From assembly GCF_900639985.1 (NCBI RefSeq), contig NZ_CAAAIM010000009.1:62001-126000 (forward strand): a DNA stretch of 64,000 nucleotides, given 5' to 3'. The notes under the pieces are model-generated. The model had not been told where the DNA came from. It made no database searches and saw nothing but the letters and a program-made list of their open reading frames with translations. The position numbers and the translations under genes are program-made. Source of the DNA: Legionella rowbothamii (GTDB lineage: Bacteria; Pseudomonadota; Gammaproteobacteria; Legionellales; Legionellaceae). Each line of letters begins with the position of its first letter. Within the stretch, counting starts at the first letter, position 1. Positions 44,298-52,287 of the stretch are shown in pieces.

Positions 44298-44810
44298 ATG
44301 AGTGTTCTGCTTTTTATTATCTTTAGTTATTTTATTGCTGTTTGTGTTGGTTGGGCTATTCATTTTTTTTTGCATTGCAAAATCTGGGGGATCGCAATAT
44401 ATAAGTATCATTTGTTTGCTCATCATCGGCATAAGGAAATAGCGAATCACTGCGATTTAGATCGCTATAATATGATTGAGCACATTATTTGGCTGTCTAT
44501 TATTCTTGCGCTGGAGTGTACGGCTTTTATGTTATTTTCTTTAATGTATTCGGTTATTTTTATAATAAGTACTTTGCTGTATGCAGTAGCTTTTTATTAT
44601 ATTCATGACAATGTGCATTTCAAACATTCCTTTTTAAATCAATATAAATGGTTTCGCCGTTTAAAAGCGCGTCATTTAATACATCATCGATATGGGGGTA
44701 TTATTTATTTTAACAAAAAACTAAGGGATGAGTGCCCTAATATTTCTTTCGGTGGCCCCATCGGTGGGAAATTTATAGATAAATTATTTAATGCTGATTA
44801 TAAAGAGTAG
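44298..44810 (+). CDS. Fatty-acid-hydroxylase-superfamily protein (CrtZ-like)
   Basis: 170 residues with membrane helices and the histidine clusters of di-iron membrane hydroxylases: HLFAHHRHKE, YIHDNVHFKH and ARHLIHHRY, followed by CPNISFGG. The spacing of the last two clusters and the SFG motif resemble beta-carotene hydroxylase CrtZ. It probably hydroxylates a lipid or isoprenoid in the membrane. AAGGAT lies eight bases before the ATG at 44298. It starts a three-gene run with a DoxX-like protein (gap 13 bases) and an SDR (27 bases). A carotenoid-biosynthesis-family protein lies 14 kb away but is not linked. Confidence 0.7.
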   Translation: MSVLLFIIFSYFIAVCVGWAIHFFLHCKIWGIAIYKYHLFAHHRHKEIANHCDLDRYNMIEHIIWLSIILALECTAFMLFSLMYSVIFIISTLLYAVAFYYIHDNVHFKHSFLNQYKWFRRLKARHLIHHRYGGIIYFNKKLRDECPNISFGGPIGGKFIDKLFNADYKE

Positions 44811-44823
44811 ATTAGGAGATTAA

Positions 44824-45219
44824 ATGATGTTTATCAATAATAAACTGTATCATTGTATTCGAATCGTAATAGGCCTTTTATTTTTGCTCTATGGAATTAA
44901 CGATTTGTTTCATTTAAATATGTTGCCTAAATCCTCTACTTCATCACATGGGCAAAGTTTACTTTCCGCACTGAGTACCACAGGGTACCTTTTTATCTTT
45001 ATGAAGATGGTTGAAATTTTTATGGGAGTATTTTTTTTATTTAATTACGCGATTCCTTTAATTGTTATATGCCTTTTAGTTCCTTTTGTGCTTAATTATG
45101 TTCTTTTTGCTGTTTTTTTAAATCCTCCTAGTATTCCTATGGCATTACTTGCTTTATTAGGTACAAGCTATTTTCTTTACTATTTTAAAGAGCGTTATAA
45201 GCCTTTGCTGAAAGGATAA
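44824..45219 (+). CDS. DoxX-like small membrane protein
   Basis: 131 residues with four predicted membrane helices and a short loop between the first and second (LFLLYGINDLFHLNMLPKSS). The layout and the ...MVEIFMGVFFLF helix fit DoxX/DoxD-like proteins, but the match is by eye and weak. GGAG sits right before the tandem ATGs. It lies between the hydroxylase and SDR genes in an operon-like run, consistent with a partner in a membrane redox step. Its function is unknown. Confidence 0.6.
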   Translation: MMFINNKLYHCIRIVIGLLFLLYGINDLFHLNMLPKSSTSSHGQSLLSALSTTGYLFIFMKMVEIFMGVFFLFNYAIPLIVICLLVPFVLNYVLFAVFLNPPSIPMALLALLGTSYFLYYFKERYKPLLKG

Positions 45220-45246
45220 AATAACCTTAATTTAGGGATAATTTAC

Positions 45247-46080
45247 ATGAATATACTTATTACTGGTTGTTCTTCTGGAATTGGCTTTCAATTAGCTTTA
45301 TCGATGGCTGAACAAGGACATACCGTATTTGCAACCGTATTGGAAGATGAGGAAAAAAAGAAGTTTACTCATCCCCATATATATCCCATATTACTTAATC
45401 TACTGAATAAGGAGTCGATTCTTAAGTGTGTAGATGAAGTGAACTATCTTAGTCATGGAAAAGTTGATGTATTAATTAATAATGCAGGAGTTGCAGTAGC
45501 AGGGGCTATTGAAGATGTAGCATATGAAACTTTAGAATATCAATTTCAAATTAATGATTTTGGCTTGTGTGACCTTACACGTTTGATATTGCCGTTAATG
45601 CATGAAGCAAAAACAGGAACAATTATTAACATTAGTTCTATGTTAAGTATTTGTGTTTTTCCCTACAGAGGTGTATATGCCGCATCTAAATATGCGCTTC
45701 GCGCTATAAATGATGCTTTACGCTTGGAGTTAAAAGCGATTAATAGCCCTATTCGTGTAGTTTTAATTGAATCAGGGCCTTTGCAAACGGAAATCAGAGA
45801 AAATGCAATAATGCTATCAAAAAAATATCTGAATATTGAAGCCAGCCGTTATAAACAAGATTATGCTAAACTTTTAATTTCTGGAAGCAATCAAAAAGAA
45901 ATGTTTTTTATTAAGCCACCAATAGCAATTGTTGGATTAATCGTAAAAATTATTAAATCAAGACGGCCAAGAGCACTTTACCGGTTCGGGATATTGCCTA
46001 AGGTACTTAATATTTTAAAAATGCTACTGCCTATCAGTTTGTTTGACCAATTAATTTTATACATTTTAACTATTGAATAA
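45247..46080 (+). CDS. Short-chain dehydrogenase/reductase
   Basis: 277 residues. All classical SDR motifs are present: TGCSSGIGFQLA (cofactor), DVLINNAGVAVAG, NISSMLSI (catalytic Ser) and YAASKYALRAINDAL (Tyr-x3-Lys), followed by the SGPLQTEIR loop. The C-terminal ~70 residues extend past the core and end in a hydrophobic segment. It belongs to the group of sterol- or lipid-related SDRs, consistent with its place after a lipid hydroxylase gene. A plausible step is oxidation of the alcohol made by that hydroxylase. The substrate is unknown. Confidence 0.85.
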   Translation: MNILITGCSSGIGFQLALSMAEQGHTVFATVLEDEEKKKFTHPHIYPILLNLLNKESILKCVDEVNYLSHGKVDVLINNAGVAVAGAIEDVAYETLEYQFQINDFGLCDLTRLILPLMHEAKTGTIINISSMLSICVFPYRGVYAASKYALRAINDALRLELKAINSPIRVVLIESGPLQTEIRENAIMLSKKYLNIEASRYKQDYAKLLISGSNQKEMFFIKPPIAIVGLIVKIIKSRRPRALYRFGILPKVLNILKMLLPISLFDQLILYILTIE

Positions 46081-46456
46081 ATCCAGTAAGAGGGTAATCG
46101 TTTAGCCCCATGATAATTAAATCAATTTGGAAAACGGAGTAATTATTCCAAACGGAGCCCAAATTTTAAACCGCTAAGAATATCTTCAGGTGCCGATAGT
46201 ACTCTGAAATGGGGCCTTCTTGAGCTAAGGAACAAAGTCCAGCGAAGTGTGAAGGAAGGGGCAAGCAATTTTTGTGGCAGTGTCCTGTGTTATAATTTAT
46301 AAACAATAGGGGTTTATGGCGCTTTCTTTTGTCTTAACGCCTAGAACTTATGGGTCAGGCGGACAATCCGCATGACGTAGGCATAGTGTCAATTTGCCTT
46401 GTGGTAGTGCTATTGGTACCATGACCTAACCATCTGCTGATGGCTTATCCCGCATC
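46081..46456. other. Gap without a supported gene
   Basis: This 376-base gap separates the SDR gene from the convergent ankyrin-RasGEF gene. It has no long frame on either strand. The GCGGACAATCCGC inverted repeat near 46357-46369 and GC-richer DNA around it are the only notable elements and could be remnants of an insertion; I could not identify a family. Confidence 0.35.
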
Positions 46457-48853
46457 TCACTCTGATCCATTATTTGACCTTGGGGTATTATTAATCTCGG
46501 TATCATCAGAGCTATCCCTCCTTTTTTTAACATAATGAAATAATGTATTTCTGTGACTCTTTCCATAGGATGTTCGGGGCGATTTCTCTTCTTTTAGAGG
46601 TTTCAGTTTAAGAGAGGCTTGATATAAAAGCTCTTCATCTGGAGGTGTATAGCTATCTAAAAATACGGGCAAGGTGGTGCGATGGATTATTTGCTCAAAA
46701 TTAATTTGTACTTTAATTTCCATGAGCTTTTTCAGAACAACTCCTACCATTTCGGCCCGGACCAATTCATTGTCATTCCCACTATTAGCAAAAGTGATTT
46801 CAGTTAGGATATAGCCTAAGAAAGGCAAGGTCGTGCGATACGCATTATAAATATCGCGCATAAATTTAAAGTTTCTCTTGTTCGAAACGACCAGATTTAC
46901 TTCATCAATAACTTCTCGTTCCCGTGAGGGCAATGTGTTAAATGCATTAGTTAATCTTGAGACTCCCATATTATTAAATACACTAGAAAGCATCATTAAA
47001 TGATTTAAGTCAGGGAAGAGCTCCGAATCTAAAGGGCATAAGCATTGAGCTAATTCAGCAAAAAACAGCAATGCATTTTGAAGATTCTCAGCTGATTGCG
47101 TGAGAATTTTTTCACTAAAATAAGCGCTTAATTTATTAAACTGTTCAGTCAGCTCCGTAATGTGGGGTGCAGTTTGTTGGCGTTTCTCTTTAAGCCAGCA
47201 CTCATCCCTAAATTCGCTAAGTGATACACGCTGGTAAAACGCCATGGTTAAGGTTCTTAATTCATGTGTAATTAATGCAACGTGTTCTATCCGTTTTTTG
47301 GGAGGAAGCACTAATGCTTGATCTATCAAATCATCAAATGAGTCATTGATTTTAATCAGTTCCACAAGATTAACCTGCTGTTTTATTCGGTAAAAATTAT
47401 AAAGCAAAGGGTGACTGGACATCATTGAGCCTAACTGAAATGCTTTTTCCAGGTATTCATTAAATAGTTTCCCTATTTCTCCTAACTCTGATTTTGGATT
47501 TGTATTAAGGTTACACAGAAAACGTAAATGCATACCTAATAGAGGGGGAAGACAAATTTGCGCCGTAACATGATAAAACAATAGCTGTAATATCAAAAAG
47601 TTAGCGATTGCTCTTTGAGCTATGTCACAATCAGGGTATATCAGTCTTAGACCGATAAGTATCTCAATCAGTGAATAGGAGTTAAGAAGGCCTAAAATTC
47701 GATGAGATAAAATGCCAAAGTCAAATTCTCGCACAGAGTGAGGTATTTCCTGCCCAGCAATTAATAACCATAGCGTTTGTAATAGCATTTTATTGTGGTA
47801 CTTTTCGGTATTTATGTTGAGTTCTCCTAGGGGAGGGGTCTCAACTAATACACGATTATTGATAAGGAGATGAGCAAATAATTTAAGTAAACTGTTGAAC
47901 TCATGCTGAACAAGTAAATACCGTTTATGGGCTGCGGGATATAAAAAACTTATTGCCCTTGAAAGAATCATTCTTATTTGCTTGGGATCCAAATCCGCTT
48001 TATCAAAATCAATAATATTTTCCAGGGAATTATGAACACAGAATTGATTAAACTGTTCTTGTAATCTCCCTGCCTCTGAAGAATTACTGTCAGTTTTATA
48101 TGCATTAATTAAATCGTGTACCAGGAATATCAATTGCTCTGGGGGAATCCCTTGATGCTCCGGCAGATTCTTATTTTCTTTGATTAAGCTGCCTTCGACT
48201 ATTTCTGCATTAGGTACCCTTAACATAGATGAAGATGACACAATATCCGTCTGGCATCTGGATAATAATGGAAATTCTTTCCATAACTTTTCTTTGGTGC
48301 TCGAGTTAGGACTACGATAACGTAAATCTAACTGTTCGATGGACGCTAATTCGAGACAGAATAAAATCTGGTTGAGTTCATAATTATTACCTACAAGCCT
48401 CATTGGGGTTTCACCTTTCAGGTTGGTCAATGATCGGTTAACTTGAGGGCTTTTTACTAACATTCGAACAGCCCAGGATTGATTGTTTAGAACCGCGGTA
48501 TGTAAGGGAGTATTCCCTGAATTATCTGCTTTGTTTAAGAGTTCAGGAAAATATTCAATCAATAACTCCAGAACCCTTATGCATAAAGAATCGCATTTTG
48601 CAGCATAATGTAACACGGTATGTCCTCCGCGATCACAATGAGTCGCCTTGGGTCGCCAAGGTTCATTTTCTAATAGCTTTTCAACAACTTGAAATTTATT
48701 TTTTCTTATTAAAAAGTGAAATACATTTTGATCTAATAAATAAGTACTATCTAATAACGAAGGATTCTGGTTAAACCATTTAATTAACGTTTTTGCTATG
48801 TTTTTTTCATTTTCATTAGACGTTATTAAGTTTTTTATTGCTTGCTCATTCAC
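46457..48853 (-). CDS. Ankyrin-repeat / RasGEF-domain protein, candidate Dot/Icm effector
   Basis: 798 residues. Ankyrin repeats occupy ~45-160 (GGHTVLHYAAK, SGNTPLHTAVLNNQSWAVRMLV, LKGETPMRLV). Residues ~170-510 are helical and unrecognised. Residues ~510-745 fit a RasGEF (CDC25-homology) domain: HVALITHELRTLTMAFYQRV, HITELTEQFNKLSAYF, MGVSRLTNAFNTLPSRE and LPFLGYILTEITFANSGNDN, matching the conserved 'YLG-YLTDL-F-E-GN' region of eukaryotic exchange factors. The protein has no signal peptide. The C-terminal ~50 residues are Lys/Ser/Asp-rich, fitting a secretion signal. It probably activates a host Ras- or Rap-family GTPase. Legionella has known RasGEF effectors such as LegG2; this combination with ankyrins is not one I recall by name. 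Confidence 0.75.
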   Translation of the reverse strand: MNEQAIKNLITSNENEKNIAKTLIKWFNQNPSLLDSTYLLDQNVFHFLIRKNKFQVVEKLLENEPWRPKATHCDRGGHTVLHYAAKCDSLCIRVLELLIEYFPELLNKADNSGNTPLHTAVLNNQSWAVRMLVKSPQVNRSLTNLKGETPMRLVGNNYELNQILFCLELASIEQLDLRYRSPNSSTKEKLWKEFPLLSRCQTDIVSSSSMLRVPNAEIVEGSLIKENKNLPEHQGIPPEQLIFLVHDLINAYKTDSNSSEAGRLQEQFNQFCVHNSLENIIDFDKADLDPKQIRMILSRAISFLYPAAHKRYLLVQHEFNSLLKLFAHLLINNRVLVETPPLGELNINTEKYHNKMLLQTLWLLIAGQEIPHSVREFDFGILSHRILGLLNSYSLIEILIGLRLIYPDCDIAQRAIANFLILQLLFYHVTAQICLPPLLGMHLRFLCNLNTNPKSELGEIGKLFNEYLEKAFQLGSMMSSHPLLYNFYRIKQQVNLVELIKINDSFDDLIDQALVLPPKKRIEHVALITHELRTLTMAFYQRVSLSEFRDECWLKEKRQQTAPHITELTEQFNKLSAYFSEKILTQSAENLQNALLFFAELAQCLCPLDSELFPDLNHLMMLSSVFNNMGVSRLTNAFNTLPSREREVIDEVNLVVSNKRNFKFMRDIYNAYRTTLPFLGYILTEITFANSGNDNELVRAEMVGVVLKKLMEIKVQINFEQIIHRTTLPVFLDSYTPPDEELLYQASLKLKPLKEEKSPRTSYGKSHRNTLFHYVKKRRDSSDDTEINNTPRSNNGSE

Positions 48854-49100
48854 GAATCAATTCCTTTTTGAGTTCTTGCTTAAATTTTCATTAGTTGTAT
48901 TAAAATTTGATATTAATAAAAAAAACATTAATTTAATATTGTTATTCATTATTTTTGTGTAGGAATGATCTCAAAGTGATCTATAGGTGTTCGGAAAACT
49001 CAATGCAGGGAGCGGATAGGATTAATGAACCGCTATATTTTTAAATTGTTGCGTAGAGCGCAAGTTTAAGACGGAATAAAGCTTTATTATTGGATATCGC

Positions 49101-49132
49101 TTGACCCTGTACTATAGTACGTACTCTATATT
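49101..49132 (+). promoter_or_regulatory. MerR-family-type promoter with elongated spacer
   Basis: TTGACC (49101-49106) and TATATT (49127-49132) are separated by 20 bases, longer than the usual 17. The spacer is centred on the perfect palindrome GTACTATAGTAC (49109-49120). This is the layout of promoters controlled by MerR-family metal sensors (CueR, ZntR, PbrR). The gene downstream encodes a His-rich secreted protein. No merR-like gene is in the neighbourhood. Confidence 0.5.
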
Positions 49133-49187
49133 GTTATTTATAGACAATTTATGTTTATTATGTGATGCAATAAACGTAGGAGCACAT

Positions 49188-50000
49188 ATGAGGACTGTAT
49201 TTACTCTTTTAGTGATCGGTTTTTTCTTTAACAATCCCTTGTCTTACGCGAATACGCATGAGCACACCATGAGGCATGAGCTACCTAACCAAAGTGCTGT
49301 CCAAATAGTGATAGAGAACGTGCCAAGTAAAATCAAGGCCAACACAACAGAAATAATTCGTTTTCAACTTCTTAGAGATAACAAGCCTCTTACCTTAAAC
49401 GACCTTAAGACCGTACATACCGAAAAAGTTCATTTAATGGTTATAGACCCCACATTGACTGATTATTATCATATACATCCGGTGATGGATCATAAAAACA
49501 AGAACTTTGTATTTAAATTTACTCCAAAGAAAAATGGTTCTTATCGAATATGGGCTGATATCACCCCGATTGCTACAGATGAACAAGTGTTTTTAAAAAC
49601 CGACATAGGCTCTTCTTCAGAAAAACATTTAATTGATAAAGAAGTTAAATTAAATTCCAATGTAAATTCTTATCAGTTTAATTTGAAACTTGATGGGCAA
49701 CCTCAGGTAGGTAAACCAGTAATAGCAACTATTAGTGTAACAAAAGCTGGAAAGCCCTTCAGTCAGTTAGAACCGGTTATGGGAGCATTTGCTCATCTTA
49801 TGGGGTTTAATGCAGATTATTCTTCCATTCTTCATATTCACCCGATGGGAAGAGAACCAAGAAATGAATCAGAGCGGGGTGGTTCGCAATTAATGTTCCA
49901 TATAGAGTCTCAAAAAGTAGGTTTCGTTAAGCTCTTTGCACAATTTCGCATTGATGGACAAGACGTTTATGTGCCTTTTGCTATTGTAATTAGACCATAG
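49188..50000 (+). CDS. Secreted His-rich protein, probable metal-stress related
   Basis: 270 residues. It has a signal peptide (MRTVFTLLVIGFFFNNPLSYA) and then a His-containing start (NTHEHTMRHE). Two beta-sandwich-like halves carry His clusters: DYYHIHPVMDH near residue 90 and FAHLMGF with LHIHPMG near 215. These suggest binding of copper or another metal in the periplasm. The ATG at 49188 is preceded by GGAG; upstream frames lack a signal. A MerR-type promoter 60-90 bases upstream supports induction by metal. I recognise the general type (YtkA-like fold) but not a named family. Confidence 0.65.
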   Translation: MRTVFTLLVIGFFFNNPLSYANTHEHTMRHELPNQSAVQIVIENVPSKIKANTTEIIRFQLLRDNKPLTLNDLKTVHTEKVHLMVIDPTLTDYYHIHPVMDHKNKNFVFKFTPKKNGSYRIWADITPIATDEQVFLKTDIGSSSEKHLIDKEVKLNSNVNSYQFNLKLDGQPQVGKPVIATISVTKAGKPFSQLEPVMGAFAHLMGFNADYSSILHIHPMGREPRNESERGGSQLMFHIESQKVGFVKLFAQFRIDGQDVYVPFAIVIRP

Positions 50001-50091
50001 CATACAAAAGCAGGGGAATGGAGTTTTTAAGAAGCTTGCCCAGTAGGTGTGATGGGGTTCATTACTTGCAGCTGGTTCTAACGCGTTAGGC

Positions 50092-50466
50092 TTAGTAATT
50101 TTGAATTTCAATGTTAAGTAAGCGACATGCATTTAAGAGTTCTTCAACGCATAACTCATTATCATTAGAATAATAAACAAAGTTTCTATGGATATTACTA
50201 CTGGCGGAGTTTAATGAACACCCATCAATGGAAGAAACAGCACTATACCTTCCGTCAGAGAGAGTCACTCTCACAACTTGGCCATAATCTGTAAAGATCA
50301 AACAAGACATATTCTGGTTATTAGAAAAAATTGAATTTAAATAAAATGCATTAAAGCACGGACAGGCAAACACGTTGTTATTAACTAATAGAACAAGCGC
50401 AATTAATAATATTAAAAACGTGTTTTTCAACGTGAGCATCATGATCAGCACCATAACCAAATCCAT
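50092..50466 (-). CDS. Small secreted protein of unknown function
   Basis: 124 residues. The N-terminus is a signal peptide (LKNTFLILLIALVLLVNNNVFA), which leaves a mature protein of about 95 residues with six Cys (ACPCF, MSCLIF, DGCSL, ELCVEELLNACRL). Such a Cys-rich pattern suggests disulfides. The exact start is uncertain: ATGs at 50466, 50454, 50442 and 50439 are in frame and none has a strong ribosome-binding site. I do not recognise the family. It is convergent with the preceding His-rich gene. Confidence 0.55.
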   Translation of the reverse strand: MDLVMVLIMMLTLKNTFLILLIALVLLVNNNVFACPCFNAFYLNSIFSNNQNMSCLIFTDYGQVVRVTLSDGRYSAVSSIDGCSLNSASSNIHRNFVYYSNDNELCVEELLNACRLLNIEIQNY

Positions 50467-50735
50467 TTATTAAATTATAGAACATCGAATCCTCAGCAGG
50501 GATATTCTAAAAAGAGGAGGGATGTGTATCTGTGCTCCGCATGTCACAAAGCCCTCCGGCATTGAGGAATCATTCGATGTAGTGCATGCAGATTATTTCA
50601 AAGGCTCTCTTGTAATGTTTCAACCCACATCCAGTTTTGGAGTCTGCTGGAGAAATAATCAAAGGAAGTGTTCGAGTGATGGATTGCAAATTCTAGCACA
50701 AGTCGATAATATGATCTTACAAAAAATAACAATAA

Positions 50736-51389
50736 ATGAATAACATGAAACTCGCACTTTTTACTACGGTGTTACTTACAGCTGCATCCGCCTCAGCCAC
50801 AACTCCGGTCAATAACTGGTATACGAGTGCTTTTGGCGGTTATACTCACTTATCTTCAAATGTGAGAACGCATTATTATGGTTTCTTGCTCTCTGATGTG
50901 CATTATCGGTACGGCTATAACGTAGGTGGTAGCGTGGGATATCAAAGCCACCCTATCCGTTATGAGCTTCAATACACTTACTTATATGCTGACACTAATC
51001 AATATAGTTCTAATTACATAAAACGATTAAAGATTGATGGTGGTACTAAAGCCAATATTCTCATGGCAAATCTTTATTATGATTTTCATGAGGTAGTGGG
51101 ACGTCTTTCTCCTTTTGTTGGAGTAGGTATTGGTTACGCCTTAATGCATGCTACGTTAAACAGTACAAGCCGATTCCATCGGCCACATTTTAACAGGGAT
51201 CAGAATTCCTTCACGTACCAAGGTCTTGCTGGATTGACTTATAATTTCAGGAAGAATCTTGCAGTTAATGCCGTCTATCGTTACACAGCAACAGGCAATA
51301 ACAGTTATTGGGGAAAACCTCTCCAAGCACAAATGGGTAATTTGGAGGTGGTCTATCGTTTTGATTTCGCCAGCCCCAGTTATAAATAA
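50736..51389 (+). CDS. Outer-membrane beta-barrel protein
   Basis: 217 residues. A signal peptide (MKLALFTTVLLTAASASA) is followed by alternating polar and aromatic strands with turns (SAFGGYTHLSSNV, NVGGSVGYQSHPIRYELQYTY, NILMANLYYDFHEVVGRLSPFVGVGIGYAL, GLAGLTYNFRKNLAVNAVYRY), and it ends in a strand with the Phe/Tyr pattern (NLEVVYRFDF). This is an 8-stranded OmpA/opacity-type barrel. Paralogues are numerous in Legionella. The start may be 50736 or 50745. The gene is followed 16 bases later by an unrelated hypothetical gene. Confidence 0.82.
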   Translation: MNNMKLALFTTVLLTAASASATTPVNNWYTSAFGGYTHLSSNVRTHYYGFLLSDVHYRYGYNVGGSVGYQSHPIRYELQYTYLYADTNQYSSNYIKRLKIDGGTKANILMANLYYDFHEVVGRLSPFVGVGIGYALMHATLNSTSRFHRPHFNRDQNSFTYQGLAGLTYNFRKNLAVNAVYRYTATGNNSYWGKPLQAQMGNLEVVYRFDFASPSYK

Positions 51390-51404
51390 TGATTTATTAT
51401 CCTT

Positions 51405-52091
51405 ATGAGACAAATGATTGCATTTCTAAATAGTGTTCAATTAGGCAAAGAGTTTTTTTCCTGCTCACCAGACCCTGGAACTATTTTTTCTGCAGGAAAA
51501 ATGACCGTTAATTGTGAAGCAAATTCTTTTTCTATAAATTCTTTATTTACGTTAAAAGAGTTGCTGGCCAGGGAAGAAGAGACGGTTTTTCGTTTTCTAG
51601 TGGATACAGAAGGCAAATTGTGGTTTGCTTTTGAAACTCGTCCTCATAATAATGCACCGAAACATTTTCAAATGACTGGAGCTCCTTTAGATAAAGCAAG
51701 TTGCTTGACTGCAGGTAATATAAAATTTAGCAGTAAAACAGGAAGGATTTTAAAAAATATTAGTCATCGTAGTGGCGATTTTCGTCCTTCATTCCTTTCC
51801 CTACGTTGGATTTTGGCAATACTTCTTATTAATGAAAAATTACTTCCCTTTAAGTTGCCTAGGTTCATTGTTATAAAAGAGCTAAAGAATGAAAAAGTAT
51901 ATAAACATATATGGCGCTTAAAAAAAATCAAAAAGTGGGTAGATAGTTTTAGCGATAATGAAGCCCTGATAAATCAATTGCGTCAGGAAAATCTACCCAG
52001 CAAAATGGTGCATTATGAAGCAACAAGTCACTTTGTTGCAGAAAACGGGGTTTTGTTAGCAGGGAAAGAAAGACAAGTGGCTTTTGGTTAA
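51405..52091 (+). CDS. Hypothetical protein with an SGxxxPS-type motif, effector-like
   Basis: 228 residues, no signal peptide. The centre reads AGNIKFSSKTGRILKNISHRSGDFRPSFLSL, an 'isnxSGxxxPs' pattern I have seen in bacterial effectors and toxin modules, though I cannot name a family. It is followed by a hydrophobic helix and a basic stretch (HIWRLKKIKKWVDSF). The N-terminal half is predicted beta-rich (LLAREEETVFRFLVDTEG). It starts 16 bases after the barrel gene, but a shared transcript is not certain. The function is unknown. Confidence 0.55.
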   Translation: MRQMIAFLNSVQLGKEFFSCSPDPGTIFSAGKMTVNCEANSFSINSLFTLKELLAREEETVFRFLVDTEGKLWFAFETRPHNNAPKHFQMTGAPLDKASCLTAGNIKFSSKTGRILKNISHRSGDFRPSFLSLRWILAILLINEKLLPFKLPRFIVIKELKNEKVYKHIWRLKKIKKWVDSFSDNEALINQLRQENLPSKMVHYEATSHFVAENGVLLAGKERQVAFG

Positions 52092-52287
52092 ATAGGGGAT
52101 TCGAGTTTTATAACGCGCAATGATTATTTCTTCGCCAGGATTGAATCGGGTCAGTAACGACTCTTCCAGTTTATTACACATTCGATTCAATATTTCAAGA
52201 AAATTAGTACACACCCTTCTTCGGTTTGCAATCACTCTTGTGTCTTTGTCATGTAACTACTCAATTTTTCAACAAAGGATGGTTTAA

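Noticed and set aside
46340..46440. GC-richer patch resembling a tRNA or IS end
   Set aside because: No cloverleaf or CCA end could be drawn, and no transposase frame was recognisable.
50522..50743. 73-residue plus-strand reading before the outer-membrane protein
   Set aside because: AGGAGGG sits directly against the ATG, too close for a normal start; the translation has no family or signal, and it overlaps the barrel gene start.
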